Of a stretch of DNA of 64,000 nucleotides, positions 16,801-25,665 are shown piece by piece. This DNA comes from Solirubrobacter ginsenosidimutans (GTDB lineage Bacteria > Actinomycetota > Thermoleophilia > Solirubrobacterales > Solirubrobacteraceae), in contig NZ_JAPDOD010000016.1 in the NCBI RefSeq assembly GCF_027587205.1, positions 1 to 64,000 on the forward strand. The letters run 5' to 3'. Position 1 is the first letter of the stretch. Every line of letters starts with the position of its first letter. The notes under the pieces are model-generated. The model ran no database searches. It was not told the origin of the DNA and was given only the letters and a program-made list of their open reading frames with translations. Position numbers and translations under genes: made by a program.

Positions 16801-17304
16801 ACCGGACGCGACGACGGCGCGCGGGAGGTCGTGGCCGAAATGCTGCGTGACGGCGGCCGGAATCTCCCGGACACGGTCAACTGGCACGTGCTGTGCGATC
16901 TCGGCGAGGCCGTCGCGCTGCTCGGCGACGAGGACTCAGCCGCGATCCTGCATGCCAAGCTCGCCCCGCACGCGCGCCTGTTCCCGGTCGTCGCCCGCGG
17001 CGGGCTCTGCCTGGGCTCGGCGGAATACTTCGTCGGCCGGCTGGCGAGCACGCTCGGGCGCCACGACGAGGCCGAGTGGCGCCTCCGTCGCGCCGTAGGA
17101 GAGAACCTGCGAATCGGCGCGCGGCCACGTGCGACGATCGCGCTCATGCGCCTCGGCGAGCTCCTGGCCGATCGCGGCGATGAGGAGAACGGGCGCGCGA
17201 CGCTCCTCGAGGCTGCCGCGCAGGCCGGCGCGCTCGACATGCCGGGCGTCGCCGCCCGTGCCCTCGCCGCGGCGGCGCGGACGGTCCTCCCCGCGCCGGC
17301 CTAG
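13843..17304 (+). CDS. Large BTAD/AAA-ATPase/TPR transcriptional activator
   Basis: An 1153-residue regulator. An N-terminal winged helix (about residues 1-90) and a BTAD domain (about 90-225) are followed by a STAND-type ATPase with Walker A GEPGIGKTTLLGEL (about residue 287) and Walker B VLLVLDDLHWADPDS, then a long helical TPR-like tail. The family comprises pathway activators that switch with ATP binding; there is no C-terminal LuxR helix-turn-helix. The GTG at 13843 is the only suitable start because a stop lies shortly upstream. There are two oddities. A hairpin-forming repeat is embedded in frame at residues 111-122. A 12-codon duplication gives two copies of RP.VGGDGAA near residues 672-693. 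The target is unknown; the adjacent methyltransferase is a candidate. Confidence 0.85.
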   Translation: MLGGLSATVDGTRIALPADARARELLAYLAVHPGAHSRQRLAGLLRPDVAEASARKTLRDAVYELRRAFSPAEPVIATREAVLLRAEVDLLRFRAADRLEDRARLAGYGESRLTRALHDKVDFRGARRELLAGLDADWVLRARDEHHADVAAVLAALTDEAEDVAGAIAWTRRRIEHEPLGEAGHRDLIRLLAAAGDRPAALAAADVLAERLRRELRVPPCVETRALVEQVRRGRVGAVAPTAQPALPAPLARTVRPEGREAPLTRLRATWDEVRSGTLRIAVATGEPGIGKTTLLGELARHAHADGAAILFGRSDEHGLLPYQPWVEALERHLAGLDPIERERRLGDGALARLLPSPAAEPADAAGDRYRAFEAVRGLLEETAAERPVLLVLDDLHWADPDSLLLLRHVVRMAGGARLLVAISMRDAELSAAAALTLADLRREGPLLHIALTGLDQDAVAAVVARHDATGDAAAYRERTGGNPFFLDELLRDEAERGTSAAPPPGVRAVIGRRLSRLPASARRAHEAGAAQGLEFEPLALDDETLDGLADATAAGLVAPVCERRFAFAHALIVDTLLAELPASRLGRLHLEIADALTDGHAAEIARHLRAAGPLAPPERRIRAELAAARQAEAMLAYADAAAHYEAALEVARRSRERVAAAGIRDQVAPRRPGVGGDGAAAQRPAVGGDGAADFAFDRAEVLLALGAAQDRAGCRAAARAAFAAVVGLARARRDPVLLARAALGHGGLGVLVAAPDASVTRPLDEALEQLPAHETALAARLRARLAIERYYPDRASAEALSVRAVQDARASKDPAALAAALNALRVACWTPGRIDDRLAAATEMIEAATAAGDREGALQGRNWRVVDLMELGDRHALEGEIDAYTPLADAVGLPHYGWYDPLWRSALAQLDGRWQDAQRLGERALELAQRAGDQMAPWLVKAQQQSTLDLRGWLHETDRDWFAEQAAASAQPWAWLTYLAYVDAGTGRDDGAREVVAEMLRDGGRNLPDTVNWHVLCDLGEAVALLGDEDSAAILHAKLAPHARLFPVVARGGLCLGSAEYFVGRLASTLGRHDEAEWRLRRAVGENLRIGARPRATIALMRLGELLADRGDEENGRATLLEAAAQAGALDMPGVAARALAAAARTVLPAPA
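14174..14208. repeat. Palindromic element, copy B (inside a gene)
   Basis: A 35-base hairpin: GTCGACTT, AC, TCGTG, loop CTCTA, CACGA, CA, AAGTCGAC. Both stem segments are perfectly complementary around a small internal loop. It lies inside the BTAD regulator reading frame and is translated without a stop. It shares blocks in the same order with the intergenic element at 2963-3003. Its AT content is higher than that of the surrounding gene. Confidence 0.65.
15855..15920 (+). repeat. 36-base in-frame direct duplication
   Basis: Bases 15855-15884 are repeated almost exactly at 15891-15920, a period of 36 bases or 12 codons. The two copies encode RRPGVGGDGAA and QRPAVGGDGAA in the linker before the TPR region of the BTAD regulator. 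The segment is rich in glycine and alanine and looks like a linker expansion. Confidence 0.75.
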
Positions 17305-18338
17305 CCGCCGCGCGGCGTCGGGCGAAAGCCGGGCTCGAGGTCGGCGAAGACCAGCGGGCTCGCCGGCAGGCCGTCCGGGATCTCGGGCTCGTTGAACGCC
17401 GACGGCGCGACGTCGTTCGGCGAATCGGGGTGAAACAGGGCGGCGAGCAGCTCGATCTGGCCGCGTCCGACCCCGAGCTCGCCCATTCCCCCGCCGTACA
17501 TGACGACGTCGTGCGCGGCGCAGTGCTCGTAGATCTCAAAGAGCGGTTGCAGGCCGCCGATGCGTGACGGCTTGACGTTGATCGTGGGGGTCGAGATGTC
17601 CGCGGCGCGGTGGATCGGCGCGTCCAGCGAGAGCCGGTCGCGGACCGGGTCGAGCAGCGCCTCGACCTCCGGCAGCTCGTGCGGGTCCTCGAACAACGCA
17701 GCTCCAAACGCGGACAACACGACGCGGTACATCGCGATCAACGCGGCCTCGTCTTCGACCTCGAGCCCGTAGCGGCCCTTGAAGTCGACCGTGGCGACGC
17801 AGCCCAGCGCGGCGAGGTCGGCCACGATCGCCTCGTCCCAGGACGCCGCAGCGTCGAGCTTGAAGCCGACCGTCGGGTGCTGCGTGAAGCGGTCCGCGAT
17901 CAGCGCGGCGGACGGTGGATCGCCGAGCCCGAGCGAGTTGACGAAGCGCACCGGTCGCGGCTCCAACCCGAGCGCCTCGGGCAACGAGACGCCGGCCTGA
18001 CGCAGCGCGAGGTCCAGGGCGGCGGACTCGAAGGCCCAGTTGCGCCACGAGCGGGCCATCTCCCACTCCGGCGGCGCCACCTGCCATTGGTCGACGGTCG
18101 CCAGGTGCGCGCAGAAGCTCGCCAGCGTCCAGTCGCCGCGCAGCTCGAGATACGGGCCCGCGGCGTGCAGCGCCTCGCCGCCCTCGTCGAACAGGCCGAC
18201 GTCCTCGCCCACGCCCTCCTCGCCGGCGCCGGACAACCGGAACTGGGTCGTCGTGCGGTCGTATCCGGCGGCGTCGAGCCGCTCCAGGGCATAGCCGTCG
18301 ATGACGAGCGGCAGAGTGGCGATGCGGTCCCAGATCAC
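17301..18338 (-). CDS. Enolase-superfamily enzyme (mandelate racemase/muconate lactonizing-like)
   Basis: A 345-residue TIM-barrel enzyme. The metal-binding acids appear at the expected strand ends: VDFKGRYG, LFEDPHELP and LSLDAPIH. The later lysine motif is TINVKPSRIGGLQP. The N-terminal capping domain is shorter than usual. Superfamily members remove a proton next to a carboxylate; the exact reaction (racemase, cycloisomerase, OSB synthase or acid-sugar dehydratase) cannot be assigned here. It starts at ATG 18338. It converges on the BTAD regulator with a four-base overlap. The gene immediately upstream on the same strand is an unrelated secreted peptidase ending in a terminator, so it is probably transcribed on its own. 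Confidence 0.75.
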   Translation of the reverse strand: MIWDRIATLPLVIDGYALERLDAAGYDRTTTQFRLSGAGEEGVGEDVGLFDEGGEALHAAGPYLELRGDWTLASFCAHLATVDQWQVAPPEWEMARSWRNWAFESAALDLALRQAGVSLPEALGLEPRPVRFVNSLGLGDPPSAALIADRFTQHPTVGFKLDAAASWDEAIVADLAALGCVATVDFKGRYGLEVEDEAALIAMYRVVLSAFGAALFEDPHELPEVEALLDPVRDRLSLDAPIHRAADISTPTINVKPSRIGGLQPLFEIYEHCAAHDVVMYGGGMGELGVGRGQIELLAALFHPDSPNDVAPSAFNEPEIPDGLPASPLVFADLEPGFRPTPRGG

Positions 18339-18358
18339 CTCTGGACCGTAACGCGCAC

Positions 18359-18394
18359 GGCCGGGCGGCGGCTATGAGGCGCCGCCGCCCGGCC
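18359..18394 (-). terminator. Hairpin terminator after the M28 peptidase
   Basis: A perfect 14-base stem (18359-18372 with 18381-18394) and an eight-base loop, starting 10 bases downstream of the TAG stop of the secreted peptidase. It is all G/C and has no clear T-run, as is common in high-GC actinobacteria. Confidence 0.7.
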
Positions 18395-18404
18395 TGAGCG
18401 TTCC

Positions 18405-18806
18405 CTACGGGGTGGTGGTGCTCAACGTGAAGGTGAGCGTCTTGCTGTACGCGCCGGTGCGGAGCGCGTCACCCGAGTTGATCAGCTGGCTGAACTGCAG
18501 CGCGACCGAGTCGTTGGAGACCGGGTTGCTGTAGGTCAGGAGGTTCAGCGGAGCGGCCGAGGAGCCGACGTTGTTGTAGGCGGTGCCGGTGTTGGCGGCG
18601 TTGCGGGCGCGAGCCTGCAGCGCCTGCGGCAGCGAGAACGTGCCGTTGACCAGGTGGCCGGTGGCGACGGAGCTCGGGTCGGCGACGCTGAGCGTCGCGT
18701 CACCGGCGGTCGAGATGACGTTGGCGGTGGTGGCCGCCTCGTACGTCTTCGTGATGCCCGGGGTAAACGGGGCGAAGGCGGCCGGAGTGCCGATGGTCAG
18801 CGCCAG
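18405..18806 (-). other. Shared C-terminal domain, copy 1 (in M28 peptidase)
   Basis: The last 133 residues of the peptidase. The domain opens with TIGTPAAFAPFTPGITKTY, continues with NVISTAGDATLSVADPS and HLVNGTFSLP, and ends RTGAYSKTLTFTLSTTTP. It has the same length as the C-terminal domain of the ThuA protein and is clearly homologous to it; the peroxidase carries a shorter version. It is rich in beta-strand-like T/S/V/A and contains no cysteine. Confidence 0.9.
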
Positions 18807-20663
18807 CGTCGCGCTGACCGTGCCGCCGGCGCTGCCGTTGGCCGAGGTGAGCGAGACCGGGAGCGCCTTGTCGCCGAAGACCTCGACGCCCTTGACGGCG
18901 GCCGTGCCGCCGGCGTTGGCGACGGTGAAGTCGCACGTGACGTGCGGCACGCGGACCTCGAGGTAGCCCGTGGCGTCGGTCATGCCGAAGTCACGGACGC
19001 CGTCGCCGCAGTTGGCCTTGACGGACGCGCCGGCGGCCGGCTGGCCGGAGCCGTTGGTGACGTTGACGTCAACCTTGTTGAGCGCGTTCCAGATGTAGGA
19101 GGCGCCGATGATGTCGAGCTGCTCCTGCAGGTGGACTTGCGAGACGTTGTCCATCGCGTCACGCGCCGTGTGGTAGGCGGGCTCGGTCACGTAGCTGCAA
19201 CCGGTGCAGTTCGAGCCGGTACCGGTCGCGCACTGACCGTTGGCCGCCTTGCGGTAGTCGATGTGGATGAACAGCGCCGCCGGGATGCCGGCGTTGTGGA
19301 ACGGCACGTGGTCGGACTGCGACAGCTTGCACTGATCGAAGTAACCGCCGGGACCGGTCGTGATGCCGCTGCGCTGAGCGGCTTTGAACGCCTCGTCGGT
19401 CACGCGGTTGGGCTTGCCGTCGACCGTCAGCGCCCACAGCCTGGCGGGAGCGTACGTCGTGCCGGTCATGTCCATCTGCCACTGGCCGATGTAGCGCTTG
19501 GCCTCAGCGCTCTGCGTACGCGGATTCGCGACCACGTTCGACGTCAGCGGGTTGTTGTCGGTATCAGAGCTGATGTAGAGGTGATCGTTGCCCCACGCGG
19601 TGGAACCGGTCAGGCCCTGCTCCTCGCCGCCGAAGCCGCCGAAGCGGATCTCCTTGTCAAGCGCCACGCTCTTCATGACGCGCGCGACCTCGAGCCAGAT
19701 GCCCTCACCAGTGGCGTCGTCATGCGCACCCGGCGAGCTGAACACCGAGTCGATGTGACCACCCATGCCGACGATCGGCGCCGTGTCGAAGACATCGCCG
19801 ACAGCCTGCTTCTCAGCGGTGATGACCGCGCGAGTAGCCAGGCCGGGAGCGTCAACGGTGGCCGCCGTGTTGGCGGTGACGGTCTCGGTGGCGATCGTGA
19901 GCGTCAGCTTCTTCTGCCCGGCGCACCAGGGGCCGTTCTGCGTCGGCCCGACGGTACCGCCCGCGTGCGGGGCAAACACTGAGCCGTCAGGACCCGGAGC
20001 GCACACCAGCTCCTTGATCGTGTCCGACTGCACGTCGGCGGAGGACACCACCGGGATGGCCGCCGCGGCGGTGAGCGTGAAAGCGCCCTGCGCTGTCGAG
20101 CCGGTGCCCATGTTGATCACGCCGATCGCGCCCGCTGCCACAGCGTTGACGACCGCCGTGTTGAGCGCCGCGCCCGTGACGTTGTTGATCGCGACGATCT
20201 TGCCGGTGGTCGAAGCCGGGAAGTCAGCCGCGCCGGCGCCGCTGTTGTTGATCCAGATGACCTCGCCGCTGAGCGGAGTGTCGTACCCGGTCATCCGCGA
20301 GTTGCCGGCGGCACGCATGATCCAGGTCGGACCGGGATACAGCGTGGTGTCCGGCGAGCGAACCACGGCCGACGAAGTCGTCGCCGGCCCGTGGTACTGG
20401 TTGATCTTGGTCTGATATCCGAACCCGTCCATCTGCTGCTGCAGCCAGGCGGCGGCCTGGTCCTCCTGGCGCGTGCCGGAGAAGCGCCCGCCGATGTCAT
20501 TGGCGAGGTGGCGGACGGTCTCGAACGAGTTGGCCGCGTCGAGATTGCCGACGAGCTCGTCGTAGTAGCTCGGTTTTGGCGTCTGCGCAGTCACAGGACC
20601 GGCAAAGATGCCGAACGCAGCAATGGCGGCAGCCGCCGACGCCACGCGTAGAGCGTGTTTCAT
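18405..20663 (-). CDS. Secreted M28-family zinc peptidase
   Basis: A 752-residue exported protein. The signal peptide covers about residues 1-26 (hydrophobic core, TAQ cleavage region). A PA-domain-like insert covers about 130-215. The M28 di-zinc site is visible: H303 and D305 in GGHIDSV, H314-D315-D316 in GAHDDATG and E347-E348 in FGGEEQGLTGS, with later ligands in QMDMTG and YHTARDAMDN. The family are aminopeptidases or carboxypeptidases. An Ig-like region (about 535-610) precedes the C-terminal domain shared with two other proteins here. The ATG at 20663 has GGAGGGG at a good distance; the longer frame lacks a signal sequence. It has its own promoter and terminator. Confidence 0.9.
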   Translation of the reverse strand: MKHALRVASAAAAIAAFGIFAGPVTAQTPKPSYYDELVGNLDAANSFETVRHLANDIGGRFSGTRQEDQAAAWLQQQMDGFGYQTKINQYHGPATTSSAVVRSPDTTLYPGPTWIMRAAGNSRMTGYDTPLSGEVIWINNSGAGAADFPASTTGKIVAINNVTGAALNTAVVNAVAAGAIGVINMGTGSTAQGAFTLTAAAAIPVVSSADVQSDTIKELVCAPGPDGSVFAPHAGGTVGPTQNGPWCAGQKKLTLTIATETVTANTAATVDAPGLATRAVITAEKQAVGDVFDTAPIVGMGGHIDSVFSSPGAHDDATGEGIWLEVARVMKSVALDKEIRFGGFGGEEQGLTGSTAWGNDHLYISSDTDNNPLTSNVVANPRTQSAEAKRYIGQWQMDMTGTTYAPARLWALTVDGKPNRVTDEAFKAAQRSGITTGPGGYFDQCKLSQSDHVPFHNAGIPAALFIHIDYRKAANGQCATGTGSNCTGCSYVTEPAYHTARDAMDNVSQVHLQEQLDIIGASYIWNALNKVDVNVTNGSGQPAAGASVKANCGDGVRDFGMTDATGYLEVRVPHVTCDFTVANAGGTAAVKGVEVFGDKALPVSLTSANGSAGGTVSATLALTIGTPAAFAPFTPGITKTYEAATTANVISTAGDATLSVADPSSVATGHLVNGTFSLPQALQARARNAANTGTAYNNVGSSAAPLNLLTYSNPVSNDSVALQFSQLINSGDALRTGAYSKTLTFTLSTTTP

Positions 20664-20733
20664 GGAACCCCTCCGTGTTGTTGCCGGCGACGCGCGCACG
20701 AGACCCTTGCGCGTCGCCGGGGACTGGTGAGCG

Positions 20734-20763
20734 ACAGTAGAGGGCGTGATGAGAACCTGTCAA
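20734..20763 (-). promoter_or_regulatory. Promoter of the M28 peptidase
   Basis: On the minus strand, TTGACA (20763-20758) and TACTGT (20739-20734) are separated by 18 bases. This is close to the housekeeping consensus and gives a leader of roughly 65 bases. Just upstream, near 20766-20774, is the small palindrome ACACGGTGT. The rest of the 182-base gap between the two peptidase genes shows nothing else clear. Confidence 0.55.
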
Positions 20764-20845
20764 CTACACGGTGTGGTAGGTCTCTCAACACCCCGTGTCA
20801 GCCGGACGCGTCAGCCCGAGTCGCCGATCTGGCAGACTGGTCGGT

Positions 20846-21715
20846 ATGAGGACGCGACGCGACCTCTTCCCGTCGGATTTCGGGCTCGTGCTCCGGATGG
20901 TGTCGGTCGGCCTGCTCACGCCGCTCGCGGTGTTCGGCGCTCTGGTGGCCGTGATGCTCCTGATGTCGTCCTTCACGATCCGCGCGGTGGTGTTCGGCGC
21001 GCTGTGCATCGGCGCGTGGGTGGCGATCCGCGAGCGCGTCGAGGAGTCCTCGCGCGGGCGGCGCCTGCAGCCCGCGGACGCGCCCGAGCTGCACGCGATC
21101 GTCGAGCGGCTGTGCGTGGTCGCCGACCTGCCGAAGCCGACCGTGGTGCTGGATTCGCGCCCGATGCCGAACTCGTGGATCGAGGGCACGAAGCGCGGCG
21201 GCTTCCGGCTGCACCTGACGCAGGGGCTGCTGGACCTGCTCGAGCCGCGCGAGCTCGAAGCCGTGATCGCGCACGAGCTGTCGCACGTCGTCAACCGCGA
21301 CGCCGCGGTCATGACCGTCGTCGGCGGGCCCGGCGAGGCGCTGCTGGCGGGTGGCACGCGGGTGGCGACGCAGGGCTGGTTCCCGATCATGGTCGGCGGC
21401 GCGATCGCCTCCGGGATCGGCTGGATCGGCACGTACGGGACCCGGCATCTCTCGCGCTACCGCGAGTACGCCGCGGACGCGGGCGCGGTGGCGCTGACGG
21501 GCAGCCCGGCCGCGCTGGCCTCGGCGCTGATGAAGGTCTCCGACGGCTTGGTGGCGATGCCCCGCAAGGACCTCCGCGAGGCCTCGCTGCACGACGCGTT
21601 CCACCTGCTGCCGGTGGCGAAGGAGCAGGCGTTCGGCCTCCCGAACACGCACCCGCCGCTGCGGGCCCGCATCGAGCGCCTCGAGCGCCTCGAGCGCTCC
21701 TTGCACCACGACTAA
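20846..21715 (+). CDS. htpX: M48-family membrane zinc peptidase (HtpX-like)
   Basis: A 289-residue membrane protease. Two hydrophobic helices near residues 13-62 precede the catalytic domain. Zinc motif HELSH lies at 143-147, with third ligand E208 in RYREYAADAGAV. A further hydrophobic pair lies near 177-195. The family degrades misfolded membrane proteins or acts as a CAAX-type protease. The ATG at 20846 was chosen over a GTG at 20795 because the family starts shortly before the first helix. The stop is 10 bases before the helicase start, so the two may be co-transcribed. Confidence 0.88.
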   Translation: MRTRRDLFPSDFGLVLRMVSVGLLTPLAVFGALVAVMLLMSSFTIRAVVFGALCIGAWVAIRERVEESSRGRRLQPADAPELHAIVERLCVVADLPKPTVVLDSRPMPNSWIEGTKRGGFRLHLTQGLLDLLEPRELEAVIAHELSHVVNRDAAVMTVVGGPGEALLAGGTRVATQGWFPIMVGGAIASGIGWIGTYGTRHLSRYREYAADAGAVALTGSPAALASALMKVSDGLVAMPRKDLREASLHDAFHLLPVAKEQAFGLPNTHPPLRARIERLERLERSLHHD

Positions 21716-21725
21716 CCTCACAGGG

Positions 21726-24700
21726 GTGTCAGGCACCCGCACTCGTGACCCGCTGCGGGCGCGCCTCCCCGAGCTCACGCTCCAGGACGAACATCGGCTC
21801 GACCAGCGGCTCAAGCGCCTGAAGAAGGGCGACGACAAGGGTCGCGAGCGGATCGAGAAGGACGTGGAGCGGGCGGTCGAGCGGATCGAGCGGCGCCGCG
21901 CCGCCGTTCCGGCCGTCAGCTACCCCGAGCAGCTGCCGGTCTCCGCGCGCCGCGACGACCTGCTCGCGGCGATCCGCGACCACCAGGTGGTCGTCGTCGC
22001 GGGCGAGACCGGGTCGGGCAAGACGACGCAGCTGCCGAAGATCTGCCTCGAGCTGGGGCGCGGGGTGCGCGGCATGATCGCCCACACGCAGCCGCGGCGG
22101 CTCGCGGCGCGCACGGTCGCCGAGCGGATCGCGGACGAGCTGAAGGTGAACCTCGGCGAGGCGGTCGGCTACGCGGTGCGCTTCAACGACAAGAGCCGCG
22201 AGGACACGCTGCTGCGGCTGATGACCGACGGCCTGCTGCTGGCCGAGATCCAGCACGACCGGCTGCTGCGCCGCTACGACACGATCATCATCGACGAGGC
22301 CCACGAGCGGAGCCTCAACATCGACTTCCTGCTCGGCTACCTGAAGCGGATCCTGCCCGCCCGGCCGGACCTGAAGGTGATCGTGACCTCGGCGACGATC
22401 GATCCCGAGCGTTTCGCCGCCCACTTCGGCGACGCCCCGATCATCGAGGTCTCCGGCCGCACGTTCCCGGTCGAGGTCCGCTACCGCGAGCCCGACGAGG
22501 ACACCGACCAGACCGACGCCATCGGCGACGCGGTCGAGGAGTTGCTGCGCGAGCGGCCGGGCGACATCCTCGTGTTCCTCTCCGGCGAGCGGGAGATCCG
22601 CGACACCGCCGACGCGCTCGAAGGGCGGCTGCGCAGCAACATCGACATCCTGCCGCTGTTCGCGCGCCAGTCCACCGCGGCGCAGCAGCGGGTGTGGAAG
22701 CCGCACTCCAACCGGCGGGTGGTGCTCGCGACCAACGTCGCCGAGACGTCGCTGACCGTCCCGGGCATCCACTACGTGGTCGACCCCGGAACGGCGCGGA
22801 TCTCGCGCTACAGCGCGCGTTTGAAGGTCCAGCGGCTGCCGATCGAGCCGATCAGCCAGGCGAGCGCCGACCAGCGCAAGGGCCGCTGCGGGCGCACGAG
22901 CGACGGCATCGCGATCCGGCTCTACTCCGAGGAGAACTTCGAGGAGCGCCCGCGCTTCACCGACCCCGAGATCCTGCGCACCAGCCTCGCGGCGGTGATC
23001 CTGCAGATGGCGGCGATCGACCTCGGCGACATCGAGGAGTTCCCGTTCCTGGACCCGCCGGACCGCCGGCAGGTGCGCGACGGCGTCGCGCTTCTGCAGG
23101 AGCTCGGCGCCCTCGACGAGACCGGCCGCAAGCTCACCCCGCTCGGACGCAAGCTCGCGCAGCTGCCCGTCGACCCGCGGATGGGCCGGATGGTGCTCGA
23201 GGCCGACCGGCTCGGCTGCACCGACGAGCTGATCGTCATCGCCGCGGCGCTGAGCATCCAGGACGTCCGCGAGCGCCCCGCCGACCAGCAGGCCCAGGCC
23301 GACCAGGCGCACGCCCGCCACGCCGACGAGAACTCCGACTTCCTCGCCTACCTCAACCTCTGGCGGTACCTGCACGAGCGCCGTGGCGAGCTCTCGGTCA
23401 ACCAGTTCCGCAAGCAGGCCAAGGGCGAGTTCCTGCACTACCTGCGCATCCGCGAGTGGCAGGACCTCGTCAGCCAGATCCGCCAGTCGGCCAAGCAGGT
23501 CGGCCTGAAGATCAACCACACACCGGCCGAGCCCGAGGTCATCCACCAGGCGATCCTCACCGGCCTGCTCTCCCATCTCGGGCTGCGCGACCCCTCGCGC
23601 CGCGACTATCTCGGCGCGCGCGGCGCGCGGTTCGCGCTGTGGCCGGGCAGCGGCATCAAGGGCCAGCCGGCCTGGATCATGGTCTCCGAGCTGGTCGAGA
23701 CGAGCCGGCTGTGGGGCCGGACGGCGGCCAAGATCGACCCGCGCTGGGTCGAGCCGCTGGCCGAGCACCTGATCCGCCGCACCTACGACGAGCCGCGCTG
23801 GGAGAAGCGGCGCGCGTCGGTCGTCGCCACCGAGCGCGTGACGCTCTACGGCCTGCCGATCGTCGCCGGGCGCGCCGTCCCCTACGGTGCGATCGACCCG
23901 GTCCTGAGCCGCGACCTGTTCATCCGTCGCGCGCTGGTCGAGGGCGACTGGGACACGCGCCACCGCTTCTTCGCCGCCAACGCGCAGCTGGTCGAGGAGG
24001 TCGAGGCGCTCGAGGACCGCGCCCGCCGGCGCGACATCCTGGTCGACGACCAGACGCTCTACGACTTCTACGCGGCCCGGATCCCGGACGACCTCGTCAG
24101 CGGCGCCCACTTCGACCGCTGGTGGCGCGACGAGCGCCGGGTCCGCCCGGACCTGTTGACCTTCACGCGCGAGCTGCTGATCAATCCGGCGGCGGCCGAG
24201 GACGTCCGCGGCCGCCCGGACACCTGGCTGCAGGGCGAGAACGAGCTCAAGCTGACCTACCGCTTCGAGCCCGGCACGGCGCACGACGGTGTGACGGTCC
24301 ACGTGCCGCTCAAGCTCCTCCCCCAGCTGCGCTCCGAGGGCTTCGAGTGGCTCGTCCCCGCGCTGCGCGCCGAGCTCGTCACCGCGCTGATCCGTTCACT
24401 GCCGAAGGAGCTGCGCAAGCGGCTCGTGCCGGTCCCGGATGTCACGGCGAAGGTGCTGGAGACGCTTGAGCCGCGCCGGCGGCCGCTGCTCGACGCGCTC
24501 GCGGCCGAGATCGAGGCGCAGCGCGGCGTCCGGATCGCGCCCACCGACTGGGACGTCACCCGCCTCCCCGCGTACCTGAAGATGACCTTCAGCATCGAGG
24601 ACGAGCAGGGCAAGGTCATCACCTCCGGACAGGACCTGAGCGCGCTGCGCGAACAGGTGCGCCCGAAGCTGCGCGCCGCGCTCCAGCAGGCCACCCGCAA

Positions 24701-25559
24701 GCTCGAGCGGACGGGCCAGACGACGTGGACGTTCGGGAAGATCCCGAAGGTCGTCGCGCTGCCCGGCACCGGGCAGACGATCCGCGCGTACCCGTCGCTG
24801 GTCGACGAGGGGACGACGGTCGGCCTGCGGGCGCTGGAGAGCGCCGAGGCGCAGGCGCTGAACATGCGCGCCGGGATGCGCCGGCTGCTCACATTGACCA
24901 TTCCGTCCCCCGCCCGCGCCTACCAGAACAAGCTCGGCAACCAGGCGGCGCTCGCGCTGATGGAGGCGCCGCACGCGTCGGTCGGGGCGGTGCTCGAGGA
25001 CGCGGCGACGGCGGCGATCACGGCGCTGATGGGCCAGCCGGTGTGGGACGAGGCGTCCTACGACCAGGTCCGCGCGCACGTCGCGGGCAACGTGAACGGG
25101 CTGATGGCGCGGATCATCGCCGACGTCGTCCGCATCCTCCAGGCCGCGCGCGAGGTCCGCCGGCAGCTGGACAACCTGCATGGCGCGGCGCTGGCCGACG
25201 TGCGCAAGGACGTCGCGTCGCAGATCGGCCGGCTGGTCTTCCCGGGCTTCATCTCAGCGACCGGCGTCAAACGCCTGCCGGACGTGGAGCGCTACCTGCG
25301 CGGCGCGGCGTGGCGGCTGGAGCGCTTCACCAAGGCCGCCGGCGTCGATCGCGACCGGATGCGCACCATCCACGAGCTCGAGGACGCCCACCGCCGGCTG
25401 CTCGAGGAGCTTCCGGCCGGCGCGGTGAACGGCGAGCTGAGCGAGGTGCCGTGGCTGCTCGAGGAGCTGCGGATCAGCTCCTTCGCCCAGGCGATCGGGC
25501 CCAAGGGGCAAGTGACCCCGCGCAAGATCCGCCGCATCCTCGACGAAGCGGCGCGTTAA
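21726..25559 (+). CDS. hrpA: ATP-dependent DEAH-box RNA helicase HrpA
   Basis: A 1277-residue helicase, close to the 1300 residues of E. coli HrpA. Motif I is GETGSGKTT (93-101), motif II DEAH (190-193) and motif III TSAT. These are followed by the helicase C-terminal domain with QRKGRCGRT, then HA2/OB-fold regions and the long HrpA-specific C-terminal domain. It unwinds RNA and, in E. coli, rescues stalled ribosomes and processes mRNA. A charged helix at residues 20-60 precedes the core. It starts at GTG 21726, with only a weak ribosome-binding site. A strong terminator hairpin follows the gene. Confidence 0.95.
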   Translation: MSGTRTRDPLRARLPELTLQDEHRLDQRLKRLKKGDDKGRERIEKDVERAVERIERRRAAVPAVSYPEQLPVSARRDDLLAAIRDHQVVVVAGETGSGKTTQLPKICLELGRGVRGMIAHTQPRRLAARTVAERIADELKVNLGEAVGYAVRFNDKSREDTLLRLMTDGLLLAEIQHDRLLRRYDTIIIDEAHERSLNIDFLLGYLKRILPARPDLKVIVTSATIDPERFAAHFGDAPIIEVSGRTFPVEVRYREPDEDTDQTDAIGDAVEELLRERPGDILVFLSGEREIRDTADALEGRLRSNIDILPLFARQSTAAQQRVWKPHSNRRVVLATNVAETSLTVPGIHYVVDPGTARISRYSARLKVQRLPIEPISQASADQRKGRCGRTSDGIAIRLYSEENFEERPRFTDPEILRTSLAAVILQMAAIDLGDIEEFPFLDPPDRRQVRDGVALLQELGALDETGRKLTPLGRKLAQLPVDPRMGRMVLEADRLGCTDELIVIAAALSIQDVRERPADQQAQADQAHARHADENSDFLAYLNLWRYLHERRGELSVNQFRKQAKGEFLHYLRIREWQDLVSQIRQSAKQVGLKINHTPAEPEVIHQAILTGLLSHLGLRDPSRRDYLGARGARFALWPGSGIKGQPAWIMVSELVETSRLWGRTAAKIDPRWVEPLAEHLIRRTYDEPRWEKRRASVVATERVTLYGLPIVAGRAVPYGAIDPVLSRDLFIRRALVEGDWDTRHRFFAANAQLVEEVEALEDRARRRDILVDDQTLYDFYAARIPDDLVSGAHFDRWWRDERRVRPDLLTFTRELLINPAAAEDVRGRPDTWLQGENELKLTYRFEPGTAHDGVTVHVPLKLLPQLRSEGFEWLVPALRAELVTALIRSLPKELRKRLVPVPDVTAKVLETLEPRRRPLLDALAAEIEAQRGVRIAPTDWDVTRLPAYLKMTFSIEDEQGKVITSGQDLSALREQVRPKLRAALQQATRKLERTGQTTWTFGKIPKVVALPGTGQTIRAYPSLVDEGTTVGLRALESAEAQALNMRAGMRRLLTLTIPSPARAYQNKLGNQAALALMEAPHASVGAVLEDAATAAITALMGQPVWDEASYDQVRAHVAGNVNGLMARIIADVVRILQAAREVRRQLDNLHGAALADVRKDVASQIGRLVFPGFISATGVKRLPDVERYLRGAAWRLERFTKAAGVDRDRMRTIHELEDAHRRLLEELPAGAVNGELSEVPWLLEELRISSFAQAIGPKGQVTPRKIRRILDEAAR

Positions 25560-25562
25560 CGA

Positions 25563-25595
25563 CGAACGACCCGCCCAGGGTGTGCGGGTCGTTCG
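25563..25595 (+). terminator. Terminator hairpin after hrpA
   Basis: A perfect 12-base stem CGAACGACCCGC / GCGGGTCGTTCG with a nine-base loop, starting four bases after the hrpA stop codon. A short CTTGCT follows instead of a strict T-run. Confidence 0.8.
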
Positions 25596-25665
25596 CTTGC
25601 TGCAAGACCTGAGGGCAAACCATGCCCGACACCCACAGGTCCGTCGCGCAAGATCGCGCGAGGCG

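Noticed and set aside
14191..16887. 898-codon open frame on the minus strand
   Set aside because: It is a GC-driven shadow of the BTAD regulator on the other strand; its translation is arginine-rich and shows no domain.
20766..20796. ACACGGTGT and ACACCCCGTGT as paired operators
   Set aside because: The second is not a true palindrome and the similarity is short; it is noted only as background near the peptidase promoter.
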